Assembly: GCF_012489685.1 (NCBI RefSeq)
Contig: NC_080045.1
Location: 51,357,096 to 51,421,095 of the forward strand
DNA from: Lotus japonicus
Taxonomy: Eukaryota > Streptophyta > Magnoliopsida > Fabales > Fabaceae
Length of the DNA: 64,000 bases
Direction of reading: 5' to 3'
Position numbers and translations under genes: made by a program. Position 1 is the first letter of the stretch. Each line of letters opens with the position of its first letter. The notes under the pieces are model-generated. The model saw only the letters and a program-made list of their open reading frames with translations, made no database searches and was not told the origin of the DNA. Below, piece by piece: positions 55,149-64,000 of this stretch.

Positions 55149-55520
55149 TCATTCTTCTGCACTCTGGCGCTGCTCTGACCTATCCTTCTCCAGACGCTCC
55201 AGTGCATGCTGGATGTTGTTGAGCCTGTCCTTTAGCTCATTCCTCTCCAGAATCTCTTCTGCGGTCTTGAGCTTCTCTTCCAAACTCTCTTTTTCTTCCA
55301 GCAGCTTGAGTTCAAGCCGGCTGAGTTCTTGCACCTCCTCCACGAAGGCAAGAAATTCCCTCAGGTCTCTCTTCACCTCTGGACGCAGGTCCTCTTCCAG
55401 CAGTGTCCGTGTCAGCTCCGCGATGGTCGTTGTACCCTCTGGATGCCTGATGTTAAGGAACAAGTCCTCCTCAAAGGCCTTCTTCCTCAGCTCTTCTAGT
55501 GCTACGATGTATGATGCCAT
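55149..55520 (-). CDS. Antisense coiled-coil ORF of the Sirevirus (unit 1)
   Basis: 123 residues on the strand opposite to the element, between ORF3 and the 3' LTR. Start at the second in-frame ATG (MASYIVALEELRKKAFEEDL), because a TATA box CCTATATAAAG (55581-55571) lies about 50 bp upstream and the longer frame would start at the box itself. The rest is almost wholly charged coiled coil (EKESLEEKLKTAEEILERNE, QHALERLEKDR). No known domain recognised, no membrane segment. It is convergent with ORF3 (about 240 bp between stops). The copy at 60623-60231 keeps the frame open apart from the last few residues. The N-terminal AF-x-E-x-LF-x-N pattern resembles the antisense protein at 45064. Function unknown. 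Confidence 0.65.
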   Translation of the reverse strand: MASYIVALEELRKKAFEEDLFLNIRHPEGTTTIAELTRTLLEEDLRPEVKRDLREFLAFVEEVQELSRLELKLLEEKESLEEKLKTAEEILERNELKDRLNNIQHALERLEKDRSEQRQSAEE

Positions 55521-55570
55521 TTTCTTACTGAAACTTGTTCGAGGTGTGAAGCTTACCTTTCTCTCCAACA

Positions 55571-55581
55571 CTTTATATAGG
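55571..55581 (-). promoter_or_regulatory. TATA box of the Sirevirus antisense ORF (unit 1)
   Basis: CCTATATAAAG on the minus strand about 50 bp before the ATG at 55520, a plausible distance for a short leader. The same box is at 60674-60684 in unit 2. Confidence 0.55.
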
Positions 55582-55821
55582 CTTCACTTTCTCTCTGAAA
55601 GTTAATGCTCCTACGGTTTCTCGAGGTTAAGTTCTTGGTAACTGACCCTTCTCTTTACTCTCTTGACCGGTGGTAAACGTTCTTCTCTTGCATTAACTCT
55701 TCTATTTATTTCGCCTAACTCTGATTCTTGCATCACTTTCTTTTCCTTTAAACTTAGACCTTCTCTAAGGGGGACTACCTTGTACTTCAAGCTAAGTTTT
55801 TCACACCCAAGCTTTTTGCTT

Positions 55822-56316
55822 ATGACAAAAAGGGGGAGTAAACCCAGTTTTTGATGTGTAAGATGTGTTAGTGTGATTTATTTTTTTTTTTGGAGAATTT
55901 AAGAGTTCCACCTTCATGACCATAGATGTGTCACTGGGCAATACAAGGAATACATTTCACTTCTTCTGAAGTGATTATAAGTTGACTCTGTTACCAAGAC
56001 TCTGATACCCTGTCCGTGACTCTGATTACTTATTCGCTCTGATTACTCGATTTTCATCTATGTCATAAGTTTCTCTTTCTGAACTCTTATATCATTTAGC
56101 TCAGAATCTAGACTTTACTAACGTTTTCATCAAGTATTAGATTAAGGGGGAGCTAAGCTCAGAATCAAGCAGTGACTTGAATTCAGATGAGCAAGTTAAA
56201 CTATTCACATCAGGATAAGTCTTATTCTATATCTCTAAACTCTGAGTGAATTCAGTTTAATGTTTAAGAATTGTTCATCAAAAATCTTAGTTTTGTCATC
56301 ATCAAAAGGGGGAGAT
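55822..56316 (+). promoter_or_regulatory. Polypurine-tract motifs before the unit-1 3' LTR
   Basis: ACAAAAAGGGGGAGTAAAC (about 55824-55842), GATTAAGGGGGAGCTAAG (about 56140-56157) and CATCAAAAGGGGGAGAT (56299-56316). Only the last touches the LTR. Unit 2 repeats all three, at about 60930, 61250 and 61410. Confidence 0.8.
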
Positions 56317-57521
56317 TGTAAGATCAAAGTTTTGATCTAGTAGTACAACTCTATGTTTTGATGATTACAAGTTAACCTTTTGATATGAACAATTGTGGTA
56401 CTCTAACGTGTTTTTCTGAGTGTGCTACTTGCAGGCTCTGACCTCAATCAATCTCACACAAATCAGAGCACGTGTATAAAGAGCTACCAAGCAACGCTTT
56501 CGCATTCACCATGTTCAGTATGAACAGTGGAAAAGCTTCAGAAGTTCTGAAGTTATACAAACTCTGATGTGGACTCAGTCACGAGAAGCTCTGAAGATCC
56601 AGAAAGTCTGATAACCAAGAAAACACTGAAGGCTCAGATGTTCTGATGGTGTAGAAGACTCTGAAGATCCAGAAGCTGATTAGTGAAGTTCTGATGTCCA
56701 GAAGCAAGATACTCTGAAGACCATGTTCTTCCCTCTGAGTTCAGAATCAGAAGAAACAATGGTCAGAGGATCTGGGCTTTCCCTCTGACTCTGATCAACC
56801 GGCTTCACAAGTTCCAATATGAAGCATTCCCCTGATCAGAAGTCTCCTAGGTTTAAAGGTCGTGTCGCTTATCCAAGTACAAAAGCATATGTACTATCCT
56901 GACGACCTACCTAACAGTCTCAGACACAGCAGAAGCTGGATTTTCCAGAACTGCCCTCCAACGGTAGCATTTCCCATGCAACGCTCAACCCTAATCCTTG
57001 GCGTATATAAAGAGGCTGAAGACTGAAAGAAGCGGCTAGAAGCATTCACATACGCGCAAGACAAATTCAAATTCTTCTAAGCTTTCTTTCATCTGAAATT
57101 CATTGAGTTTACTATTAGCTTTTTAGAAGCAAATCTCTTGTAAACAATTCTTTGATAAACAGTTTGTTTAGTTCCTTTAGGAGATCAAGGCTGATCGGAT
57201 GCTAGAGAAGACTAAGAGAGTGAATCTTAGTGTGAGCTAAGTCAGTGTAATTGTTAGTCACTTGTAGGTTTCAAGTGCAGTTGTAACTCTTACCTGATTA
57301 GTGGATTGCCTTCATTCTAAGAAGGAAGAAATCACCTTAACGGGTGGACTGGAGTAGCTTGAGTGATTTATCAAGTGAACCAGGATAAAATCCTTGTGTG
57401 CTTTTCTATCTCTTATCTTTAGCACTTAAGTTCTCGAAAGATTTGTCAAAATCTTTAAGGTGGAAGTTTTATACTGAAAACGTTATTCAAACCCCCCTTT
57501 CTACCGTTTTTCATACCTTCA
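56317..57521 (+). repeat. Second Sirevirus LTR, shared by units 1 and 2
   Basis: 1205 bp. It ends ...CATACCTTCA and is followed directly by CTCTCTGGGAATACAAG, which is pol sequence, with no PBS. Nearly identical to the LTR at 61425-62631 apart from small indels. Confidence 0.88.
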
Positions 57522-57847
57522 CTCTCTGGGAATACAAGTTGATCAAACACCAGAAGGAACATATATCCATCAGAGCAAGTACAAAAGAACTTCTGAAGAA
57601 GTTCAATATGCTGGAATCTACAGTGGCCAAGACTCCAATGCATCCTAATGCATTCTGGAGAAAAAAGATAAAAGTGGTAAAGTATGTCAGAAGCTCTATC
57701 GTGGCATGATAGGTTCACTTCTATACTTAACTGCATCTAGGTCAGACATACTATTTAGTGTTCATTTATGTGCTCGTTTCCAATCAGATCCAAGGGAACC
57801 CACTTAACTGCTGTTAAGAGGATCCTAAGGTATCTGAAAGGCACCAC

Positions 57848-57947
57848 NNNNNNNNNNNNNNNNNNNNNNNNNNNNNNNNNNNNNNNNNNNNNNNNNNNNN
57901 NNNNNNNNNNNNNNNNNNNNNNNNNNNNNNNNNNNNNNNNNNNNNNN
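57848..57947. other. Assembly gap (100 N)
   Basis: Exactly 100 N. By alignment with unit 1, the sequence before the gap ends at 51095 and resumes at 52836, so about 1.74 kb is missing. The round gap size is a placeholder. Confidence 0.95.
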
Positions 57948-60011
57948 TTGGGAGACTGCTCTCAGACTTTTCATTGAAAGCAACCTGGTGCAAGATCTGG
58001 TCCATGCTGGATGTGTAGAGGATCTGACACCATTGTCAGTGATGTCTTCACTGCAAATTCTCTGAAGAAGATGGGCTTGGTCCAGAAGAAAAATCGCCCC
58101 TGCGTGAAGACACATCTTCTGAAATCAGAAGTAGAAGGATGCCTCTGAATGACTACCCTCTGTGGACTCAGGCAGACAATCCTGACGCCATTAGGTGCTA
58201 TGTTGAAGACCTAAGGGCTCAAGGATTCGAAATTGATCTTGATGAATTCTTCAGCAGACTGCCGCCAGCTCCAGAGTTTCCTCTTCCTCCCAAGAAGAAA
58301 GCTCAGAGGAAGATGATCCTAGAAGAATCTTCTGAGGAATCAGATGTCCCCTGGTCAAAAAGAAGAAGAGAAAGCCTGATGATGGTGATATAGTGATAAT
58401 GAGGATGGTCCTCCTAAGAAGAAGAAGAAGCAGGTCAGAATCGTGGTGAAGCCTACTCGGGTGGACCAGCTGCTGAAGTGGTCAGAAGGACTGAACCTCC
58501 TGCCAGAGTGACTAGATCATCAGCACATTCAAGTAAGTCTGCACTTGCTTCTGATGATGGATTTGAATTTATTGATGCACTCCCTATATCTGCCATGCTC
58601 AAACACTCCTCAAATCCCTCACTCCTATTCCTGAATCCCAAACCAGCTGCTCAAACCACCTCTCCACCACAGTCTCCAAGATCTTCATTCTTTCAACCTT
58701 CCCCTACTGAAGCACCTCTCTGGAATTTGCTTAGAACCAACCCTCTAGTCAGAAGAACCTACCTCTCCCATTACCATTCAGTACAACCATTATCTTCTGA
58801 ACCCATCATTCATGCACAACCAGAGCCTACCCACACAGAACCTGAGCCCGAACCTCTGATCACTCTGTCCCAAGAGCATCAGAACGTCTGGCTCTCAAAC
58901 CCACGGATACAAACTCTTCCACAGCCTTTACACCTGTATCCTTCCCAACCAATGTTGTTGATTCTTCTCCCTCCAATAATCTGAATCCATTAGCAAATTC
59001 ATGGAGGTCAGAAAAGAAAAGGTGTCTACCTTAGAAGAGTATTACCTCACCTGTCCAAGCCCTAGGAGATATCCTGGCCCTAGATCTGAACGTCTAGTTG
59101 ACCCAGATGAACCTATCTTGGCCAATCCTTTACAAGAGGCAGACCCTTTGGCTCCACAAGCTCACCCTGCCCCAGACCAACAAGAGCCTATTCAACCAGA
59201 ACCTGAACCCGAACAATCAATGTCTAACCAATCCTCGGTTAGATCACCCCATCCTCTGGTTGAAACTTCAGAACCTCACCTTGGAACCTCTGAACCCAAT
59301 GCTCAAACGTTTCACATTGGTTCTCCACAAGGTGCCTCTGAAGCTCACAGCAGCAATCACCCAGCCTCTCCTGAAACCAATCTCTCCATAATCCCTTACA
59401 CTCACCTCCGACCCACATCTCTCTCTGAGTGCATCAATAATTTCTATCATGAAGCTTCTTTGATGCTACGCAATGTGCACGGTCAGACTGACCTCAGTGA
59501 GAATGCTGAACGTGTGGCTGATGAGTGGAACACTCTGGGCACTTGGCTTGTGGCTCAAGTTCCAATTATGATGCAGCTCCTGCATGCAGAGGGAAGTCAG
59601 AGCATTGAGGCTGCAAAGTAAAGGTTTGCTCGAAGGGTGGCTCTTCATGAACAAGAACAGAGACATAAGCTTCTTGAAGCTATTGAAGAAGCCAAGAGAA
59701 AGAAAGCTCAAGCAGAAGAAGCTGCACGTCAAGCAGCAGCTCAAGCTGAACAAGCCCGATTAGAGGCAGAACGACTTGAGGCTGAGGCTGAGGCTCTTAG
59801 ATGCCAAGCACTTGCACCAGTAGTGTTTACTCCTGCTGCTTCTGCTTCCATTCCAGATCCTCAAGCTGCTCAGAATGTTCCTTCCGGTTCTGCTCAGTCA
59901 AGCTCATCCAGACTCGACATCATGGAACAGCGTCTTGACATTCATGAATCCATGCTGATTAAGATGAAGCACATGATGATGGAACTTCTGCGACGAACTG
60001 ATAAACCTTAG
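57948..60011 (+). pseudogene. ORF3 copy of unit 2
   Basis: Matches unit 1 from GRLLSDF onward, broken by several single-base indels at 57970-58990 and by the same in-frame TAA (59619-59621) as unit 1. The frame is open from about 58990 to that stop, and from 59622 to 60011 in the same phase (coiled-coil C-terminus). It lacks the one-base deletion that unit 1 has near 54104. Confidence 0.75.
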
Positions 60012-60230
60012 TTTTAGGATCTCTTCGTTTTTCTTTTTATTTAACATTGTTTTCTTTTTGTTAAACTCTGTTTCTTTATATTTACTTATTCTACTTTGTT
60101 CGTTTGTGATTATCTATGCATATCTATATATATTTGTGTCACATATGTTTGCAAAAATCTTTTATTCATAATATTTTTCTGTTTACATCATACATTCTTT
60201 ATGTTTACATCATCCATTCCTTCCCTAAGT

Positions 60231-60623
60231 CTAGAATGGAGGATCCCTCCTCATTCTTCTGCACTCCTGGCGCTGCTCTGACCTATCCTTCTCCAGACGC
60301 TCCAGTGCATGCTGGATGTTGTTGAGCCTGTCCTTTAGCTCATTCCTCTCCAGAATCTCTTCTGCGGTCTTGAGCTTCTCTTCCAAACTCTCTTTTTCTT
60401 CCAGCAGCTTGAGTTCAAGCCGGCTGAGTTCTTGCACCTCCTCCACGAAGGCAAGAAATTCCCTCAGGTCTCTCTTCACCTCTGGACGCAGGTCCTCTTC
60501 CAGCAGTGTCCGTGTCAGCTCCGCGATGGTCGTTGTACCCTCTGGATGCCTGATGTTAAGGAACAAGTCCTCCTCAAAGGCCTTCTTCCTCAGCTCTTCT
60601 AGTGCTACGATGTATGATGCCAT
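60231..60623 (-). CDS. Antisense coiled-coil ORF of the Sirevirus (unit 2)
   Basis: 130 residues, essentially the unit-1 protein (MASYIVALEELRKKAFEEDL start) with its own TATA box CCTATATAAAG at 60684-60674. Near the C-terminus two single-base insertions relative to unit 1 (around 60247 and 60266) change the last residues and stop position, so one of the two ends is altered. It is convergent with the ORF3 copy. Confidence 0.62.
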   Translation of the reverse strand: MASYIVALEELRKKAFEEDLFLNIRHPEGTTTIAELTRTLLEEDLRPEVKRDLREFLAFVEEVQELSRLELKLLEEKESLEEKLKTAEEILERNELKDRLNNIQHALERLEKDRSEQRQECRRMRRDPPF

Positions 60624-61424
60624 TTTCTTACTGAAACTTGTTCGAGGTGTGAAGCTTACCTTTCTCTCCAACACTTTATATAGGCTTCACTTTCTCTCTG
60701 AAAGTTAATGCTCCTACGGTTTCTCGAGGTTAAGTTCTTGGTAACTGACCCTTCTCTTTACTCTCTTGACCGGTGGTAAACGTTCTTCTCTTGCATTAAC
60801 TCTTCTATTTATTTCGCCTAACTCTGATTCTTGCATCACTTTCTTTTCCTTTAAACTTAGACCTTCTCTAAGGGGGACTACCTTGTACTTCAAGCTAAGT
60901 TTTTCACACCCCAAGCTTTTTGCTTATGACAAAAAGGGGGAGTAAACCCAGTTTTTGATGTGTAAGATGTGTTAGTGTGATTTATTTTTTCTTTTGGAGA
61001 ATTTAAGAGTTCCACCTTCATGACCATAGATGTGTCACTGGGCAAATACAAGGAATACATTTCACTTCTTCTGAAGTGATTATAAGTTGACTCTGTTAAC
61101 CAAGACTCTGATACCCTGTCCGTGACTCTGATTACTTATGCGCTCTGATTACTCGATTTTCATCTATGTCATAAGTTTCTCTTTCTGAACTCTTATATCA
61201 TTTAGCTCAGAATCTAGACTTTACTAACGTTTTCATCAAGTATTAGATTAAGGGGGAGCTAAGCTCAGAATCAAGCAGTGACTTGAATTCAGAATGAGCA
61301 AGTTAAACTATTCACATCAGGATAAGTCTTATTCTATATCTCTAAACTCTGAGTGAATTCAGTTTAATGTTTAAGAATTGTTCATCAAAAATCTTAGTTT
61401 TGTCATCATCAAAAAGGGGGAGAT

Positions 61425-62631
61425 TGTAAGATCAAGTTTTGATCTAGTAGTACAACTCTATGTTTTGATGATTACAAGTTAACCTTTTGATATGAACAAT
61501 TGTGGTACTCTAACGTGTTTTTCTGAGTGTGCTACTTGCAGGCTCTGACCTCAACTCAATCTCACACAAATCAGAAGCACTGTGTATAAAGAGCTACCCA
61601 AGCAACGCTTTCGCATTCACCATGTTCAGTATGAACAGTGGAAAAGCTTCAGAAGTTCTGAAGTTATACAAACTCTGATGTGGACTCAGTCACGAGAAGC
61701 TCTGAAGATCCAGAAAGTCTGATAACCAAGAAACACTGAAGGCTCAGATGTTCTGATGGTGTAGAAGACTCTGAAGATCCAGAAGCTGATTAGTGAAGTT
61801 CTGATGTCCAGAAGCAAGATACTCTGAAGACCATGTTCTTCCCTCTGAGTTCAGAATCAGAAGAAACAATGGTCAGAGGATCTGGGCTTTCCCTCTGACT
61901 CTGATCAACCGGCTTCACAAGTTCCAATATGAAGCATTCCCCTGATCAGAAGTCTCCTAGGTTTAAAGGTCGTGTCGCTATCCAAGTACAAAAGCATATG
62001 TACTATCCTGACGACCTACCTAACAGTCTCAGACACAGCAGAAGCTGGATTTTCCAGAACTGCCCTCCAACGGTAGCATTTCCCATGCAACGCTCAACCC
62101 TAATCCTTGGCGTATATAAAGAGGCTGAAGACTGAAAGAAGCGGCTAGAAGCATTCACATACGCGCAAGACAAATTCAAATTCTTCTAAGCTTTCTTTCA
62201 TCTGAAATTCATTGAGTTTACTATTAGCTTTTTAGAAGCAAATCTCTTGTAAACAATTCTTTGATAAACAGTTTGTTTAGTTCCTTTAGGAGATCAAGGC
62301 TGATCGGATGCTAGAGAAGACTAAGAGAGTGAATCTTAGTGTGAGCTAAGTCAGTGTAATTGTTAGTCACTTGTAGGTTTCAAGTGCAGTTGTAACTCTT
62401 ACCTGATTAGTGGATTGCCTTCATTCTAAGAAGGAAGAAATCACCTTAACGGGTGGACTGGAGTAGCTTGAGTGATTTATCAAGTGAACCAGGATAAAAT
62501 CCTTGTGTGCTTTTCTATCTCTTATCTTTAGCACTTAAGTTCTCGAAAGATTTGTCAAAATCTTTAAGGTGGAAGTTTTATACTGAAAACGTTATTCAAA
62601 CCCCCCCTTTCTACCGTTTTTCATACCTTCA
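61425..62631 (+). repeat. Third Sirevirus LTR
   Basis: 1207 bp, TGTAAGATC...ACCTTCA, preceded by the PPT AAAAAGGGGGAGAT. The same private bases as the second LTR (GGCGTATATA, GGATGCTAG). Followed by the same LTR-to-pol junction as at 57521/57522. Confidence 0.9.
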
Positions 62632-63472
62632 CTCTCTGGGAATACAAGTTGATCAAACACCAGAAGGAACATATATCCATCAGAGCAAGTACACTAAAGA
62701 ACTTCTGAAGAAGTTCAATATGCTGGAATCTACAGTGGCCAAGACTCCAATGCATCCTACATGCATTCTGGAGAAAGAAGATAAAAGTGGTAAAGTATGT
62801 CAGAAGCTCTATCGTGGCATGATAGGTTCACTTCTATACTTAACTGCATCTAGGCCAGACATACTATTTAGTGTTCATTTATGTGCTCGTTTCCAATCAG
62901 ATCCAAGGGAAACCCACTTAACTGCTGTTAAGAGGATCCTAAGGTATCTGAAAGGCACCACTAACCTTGGCTTGATGTATAAGAAAACATCAGAGTATAA
63001 GCTTTCAGGTTACTGTGATGCTGATTATGCTGGAGACAGAACAGAGAGGAAAAGTACTTCCGGAAATTGTCAATTTCTGGGAAGCAATCTAGTCTCATGG
63101 GCAAGCAAGAGGCAATCAACCATTGCACTATCAACTGCAGAGGCAGAATATATCTCAGCAGCAATATGCAGCACTCAGATGCTCTGGATGAAACATCAGC
63201 TGGAGGATTATCAGATCCTTGAGAGCAATATCCCAATCTATTGTGATAACACTGCTGCAATCTCATTGAGTAAGAATCCTATCCTGCATTCAAGGGCAAA
63301 GCACATTGAGGTAAAGTATCACTTTATTAGAGATTATGTACAGAAGGGCGTACTTCTTCTGAAGTTTGTTGATACTGACCATCAATGGGCAGATATCTTT
63401 ACAAAGCCCTTAGCAGAGGATAGATTTAATTTTATTCTGAAAAATCTAAACATGGACTTTTGTCCAGAGTGA
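62632..63472 (+). pseudogene. Reverse transcriptase tail and RNase H of unit 3
   Basis: 280 codons beginning [19 protein letters not shown], just past the RT catalytic centre, through [11 protein letters not shown] and [14 protein letters not shown] to the normal pol stop. The frame is open back into the LTR (to 62507) by chance of the junction, so an LTR-initiated transcript could give a fusion of up to 321 residues. It lacks the YVDD motif, so no polymerase activity is expected. Confidence 0.85.
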
Positions 63473-63916
63473 TGATGGATCAGAACCTCTGACTATGATA
63501 CTTCTTGATCAGAAGATGTCTAGTCCAGAAGGTAACTCAATCAGAGTGTGTGTACCCACTGGTACTGACTCTGAAGCTGAGACAACAACACGTGTGTCAG
63601 TATTTCTGATGCATAGTTCCTTGTGCCCGTGTGACAGTCTGTTATGATTGCGTGTAGATGTGCTTCTCTCCTGAGTGTGATTTGTGTATTTACTGTTACT
63701 ACCTATCTTTAATTTTCAACCGTTGATCTTAAATTGCTTTTTGAATCAACAACGGTTATTTGTCAAAACCCACTATACACACACGATCTCTTTCACTTCC
63801 GGTTTTCACTCTCGCTCTCTCTGCTTTTCAAAAACCGCTTATCCTCGATTTCTCTCTCGATCTCTCTTCATCTTTCAACCTTCATCTTCTACCTCAAACC
63901 TAAAACCGCTTCAAAA

Positions 63917-64000
63917 ATGGTGAGTCAAACCAGAAGATCTACTGCAGATGCACTCCAGTTCCCTCACATGGTAGTCGGTCTAGCAACGGGTCAAAGGGGC
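63917..64000 (+). pseudogene. ORF3 start of unit 3 (partial)
   Basis: MVSQTRRSTADA start as in unit 1. A small difference at about 63951 (CACTCCAG against CACCTCAG) does not show whether the frame stays open. Truncated by the window end. Confidence 0.6.

Larger units (their letters stand above)
45428..57521 (+). mobile_element. Full-length Sirevirus, first member of a tandem array
   Basis: Order: LTR 45428-46637, PBS, gag 46710, pol 48508, ORF3 52052, antisense ORF 55520-55149, PPT motifs, LTR 56317-57521. The 5' LTR starts TGTAAGATC and ends ACCTTCA. CTTGG precedes it; the matching TSD would lie beyond the array and outside the window. The interior is about 9.7 kb. The two LTRs differ more from each other than the second does from the third (61425), so the right LTR probably came from recombination with the deletion derivative. 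Confidence 0.88.
57522..61424 (+). mobile_element. Unit 2: deletion derivative of the Sirevirus, with assembly gap
   Basis: The interior begins at the pol position equal to about 50770 of unit 1. It therefore lacks PBS, gag, protease, integrase and most of reverse transcriptase. It holds an RT tail/RNase H piece (57522-57847), 100 Ns, ORF3 from its middle (57948-60011), the antisense ORF (60623-60231) and PPT motifs. Around the gap (about 57560-58990) it differs from unit 1 by many single-base indels that break the frames. Confidence 0.8.
62632..64000 (+). mobile_element. Unit 3: second deletion derivative (runs off the window)
   Basis: RT tail and complete RNase H at 62632-63472, then the 440 bp spacer and the start of ORF3 (ATG 63917). 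No gap here, so it shows the true structure of unit 2. Only the beginning of ORF3 is inside the window. Confidence 0.85.

Noticed and set aside
55663..56316. Search for a separate gene between the antisense ORF and the LTR
   Set aside because: Only PPT motifs and short frames; nothing shared with coding character between units beyond general sequence identity.

Overview
This window is nuclear DNA of a flowering plant, most likely a papilionoid legume. The evidence is split genes with GT..AG introns, AT-rich intergenic DNA, and dense nested transposable elements including Sirevirus-type (SIRE1-like) Ty1/copia elements. The species cannot be read from the sequence. Function names are recognised by eye from the translations; no database search was possible.

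Genes (1-17.6 kb). The window opens inside a plus-strand gene of 17 visible exons (1-13532). It encodes the C-terminal 814 residues of an FtsHi5-like protein, an inactive plastid FtsH with altered Walker motifs and no zinc-binding HExxH. Its introns hold small transposable-element remnants: a TRIM-like element, a Stowaway MITE, LTR fragments, SINE-like segments and a telomere-like tandem repeat. Convergent to it is a two-exon LRR-XI receptor kinase of 1016 residues, resembling MIK1/PXL (14436-17570, minus).

Nested repeat region (19.5-38.4 kb). Helitrons sharing a 3' hairpin (CCCGTGCAACGCACGGG) and CTAG end occur on both strands. One carries a decayed PIF1-like helicase and is split by a 728 bp inverted-repeat element and by a 2.83 kb solo LTR with a 5 bp target-site duplication (TSD). 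Others form tandem 5' ends. A truncated LINE, a very small SINE (15 bp TSD) and a 5.1 kb gag-only Sirevirus derivative (30505-35595) complete the nest.

Tat-like fragment (39.4-45.4 kb). A 3' LTR and polypurine tract of a minus-oriented Ty3/gypsy element are followed by two plus-strand, hence antisense, genes with their own TATA boxes. One is a plant-mobile-domain protein broken by four nonsense codons. The other is a small helical protein cut by a Sirevirus insertion.

Sirevirus array (45.4-64.0 kb). A full-length element (LTR, gag, pol, ORF3, LTR) is fused head-to-tail with at least two copies of a deletion derivative that lacks the PBS, gag, protease, integrase and most of reverse transcriptase. 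The first derivative copy contains a 100-N assembly gap. Between ORF3 and the 3' LTR each complete unit has a small antisense coiled-coil ORF with its own TATA box. Its N-terminus resembles the antisense protein of the neighbouring Tat-like element. This possible sharing of an antisense gene between a Ty1/copia and a Ty3/gypsy lineage is the most interesting observation here.
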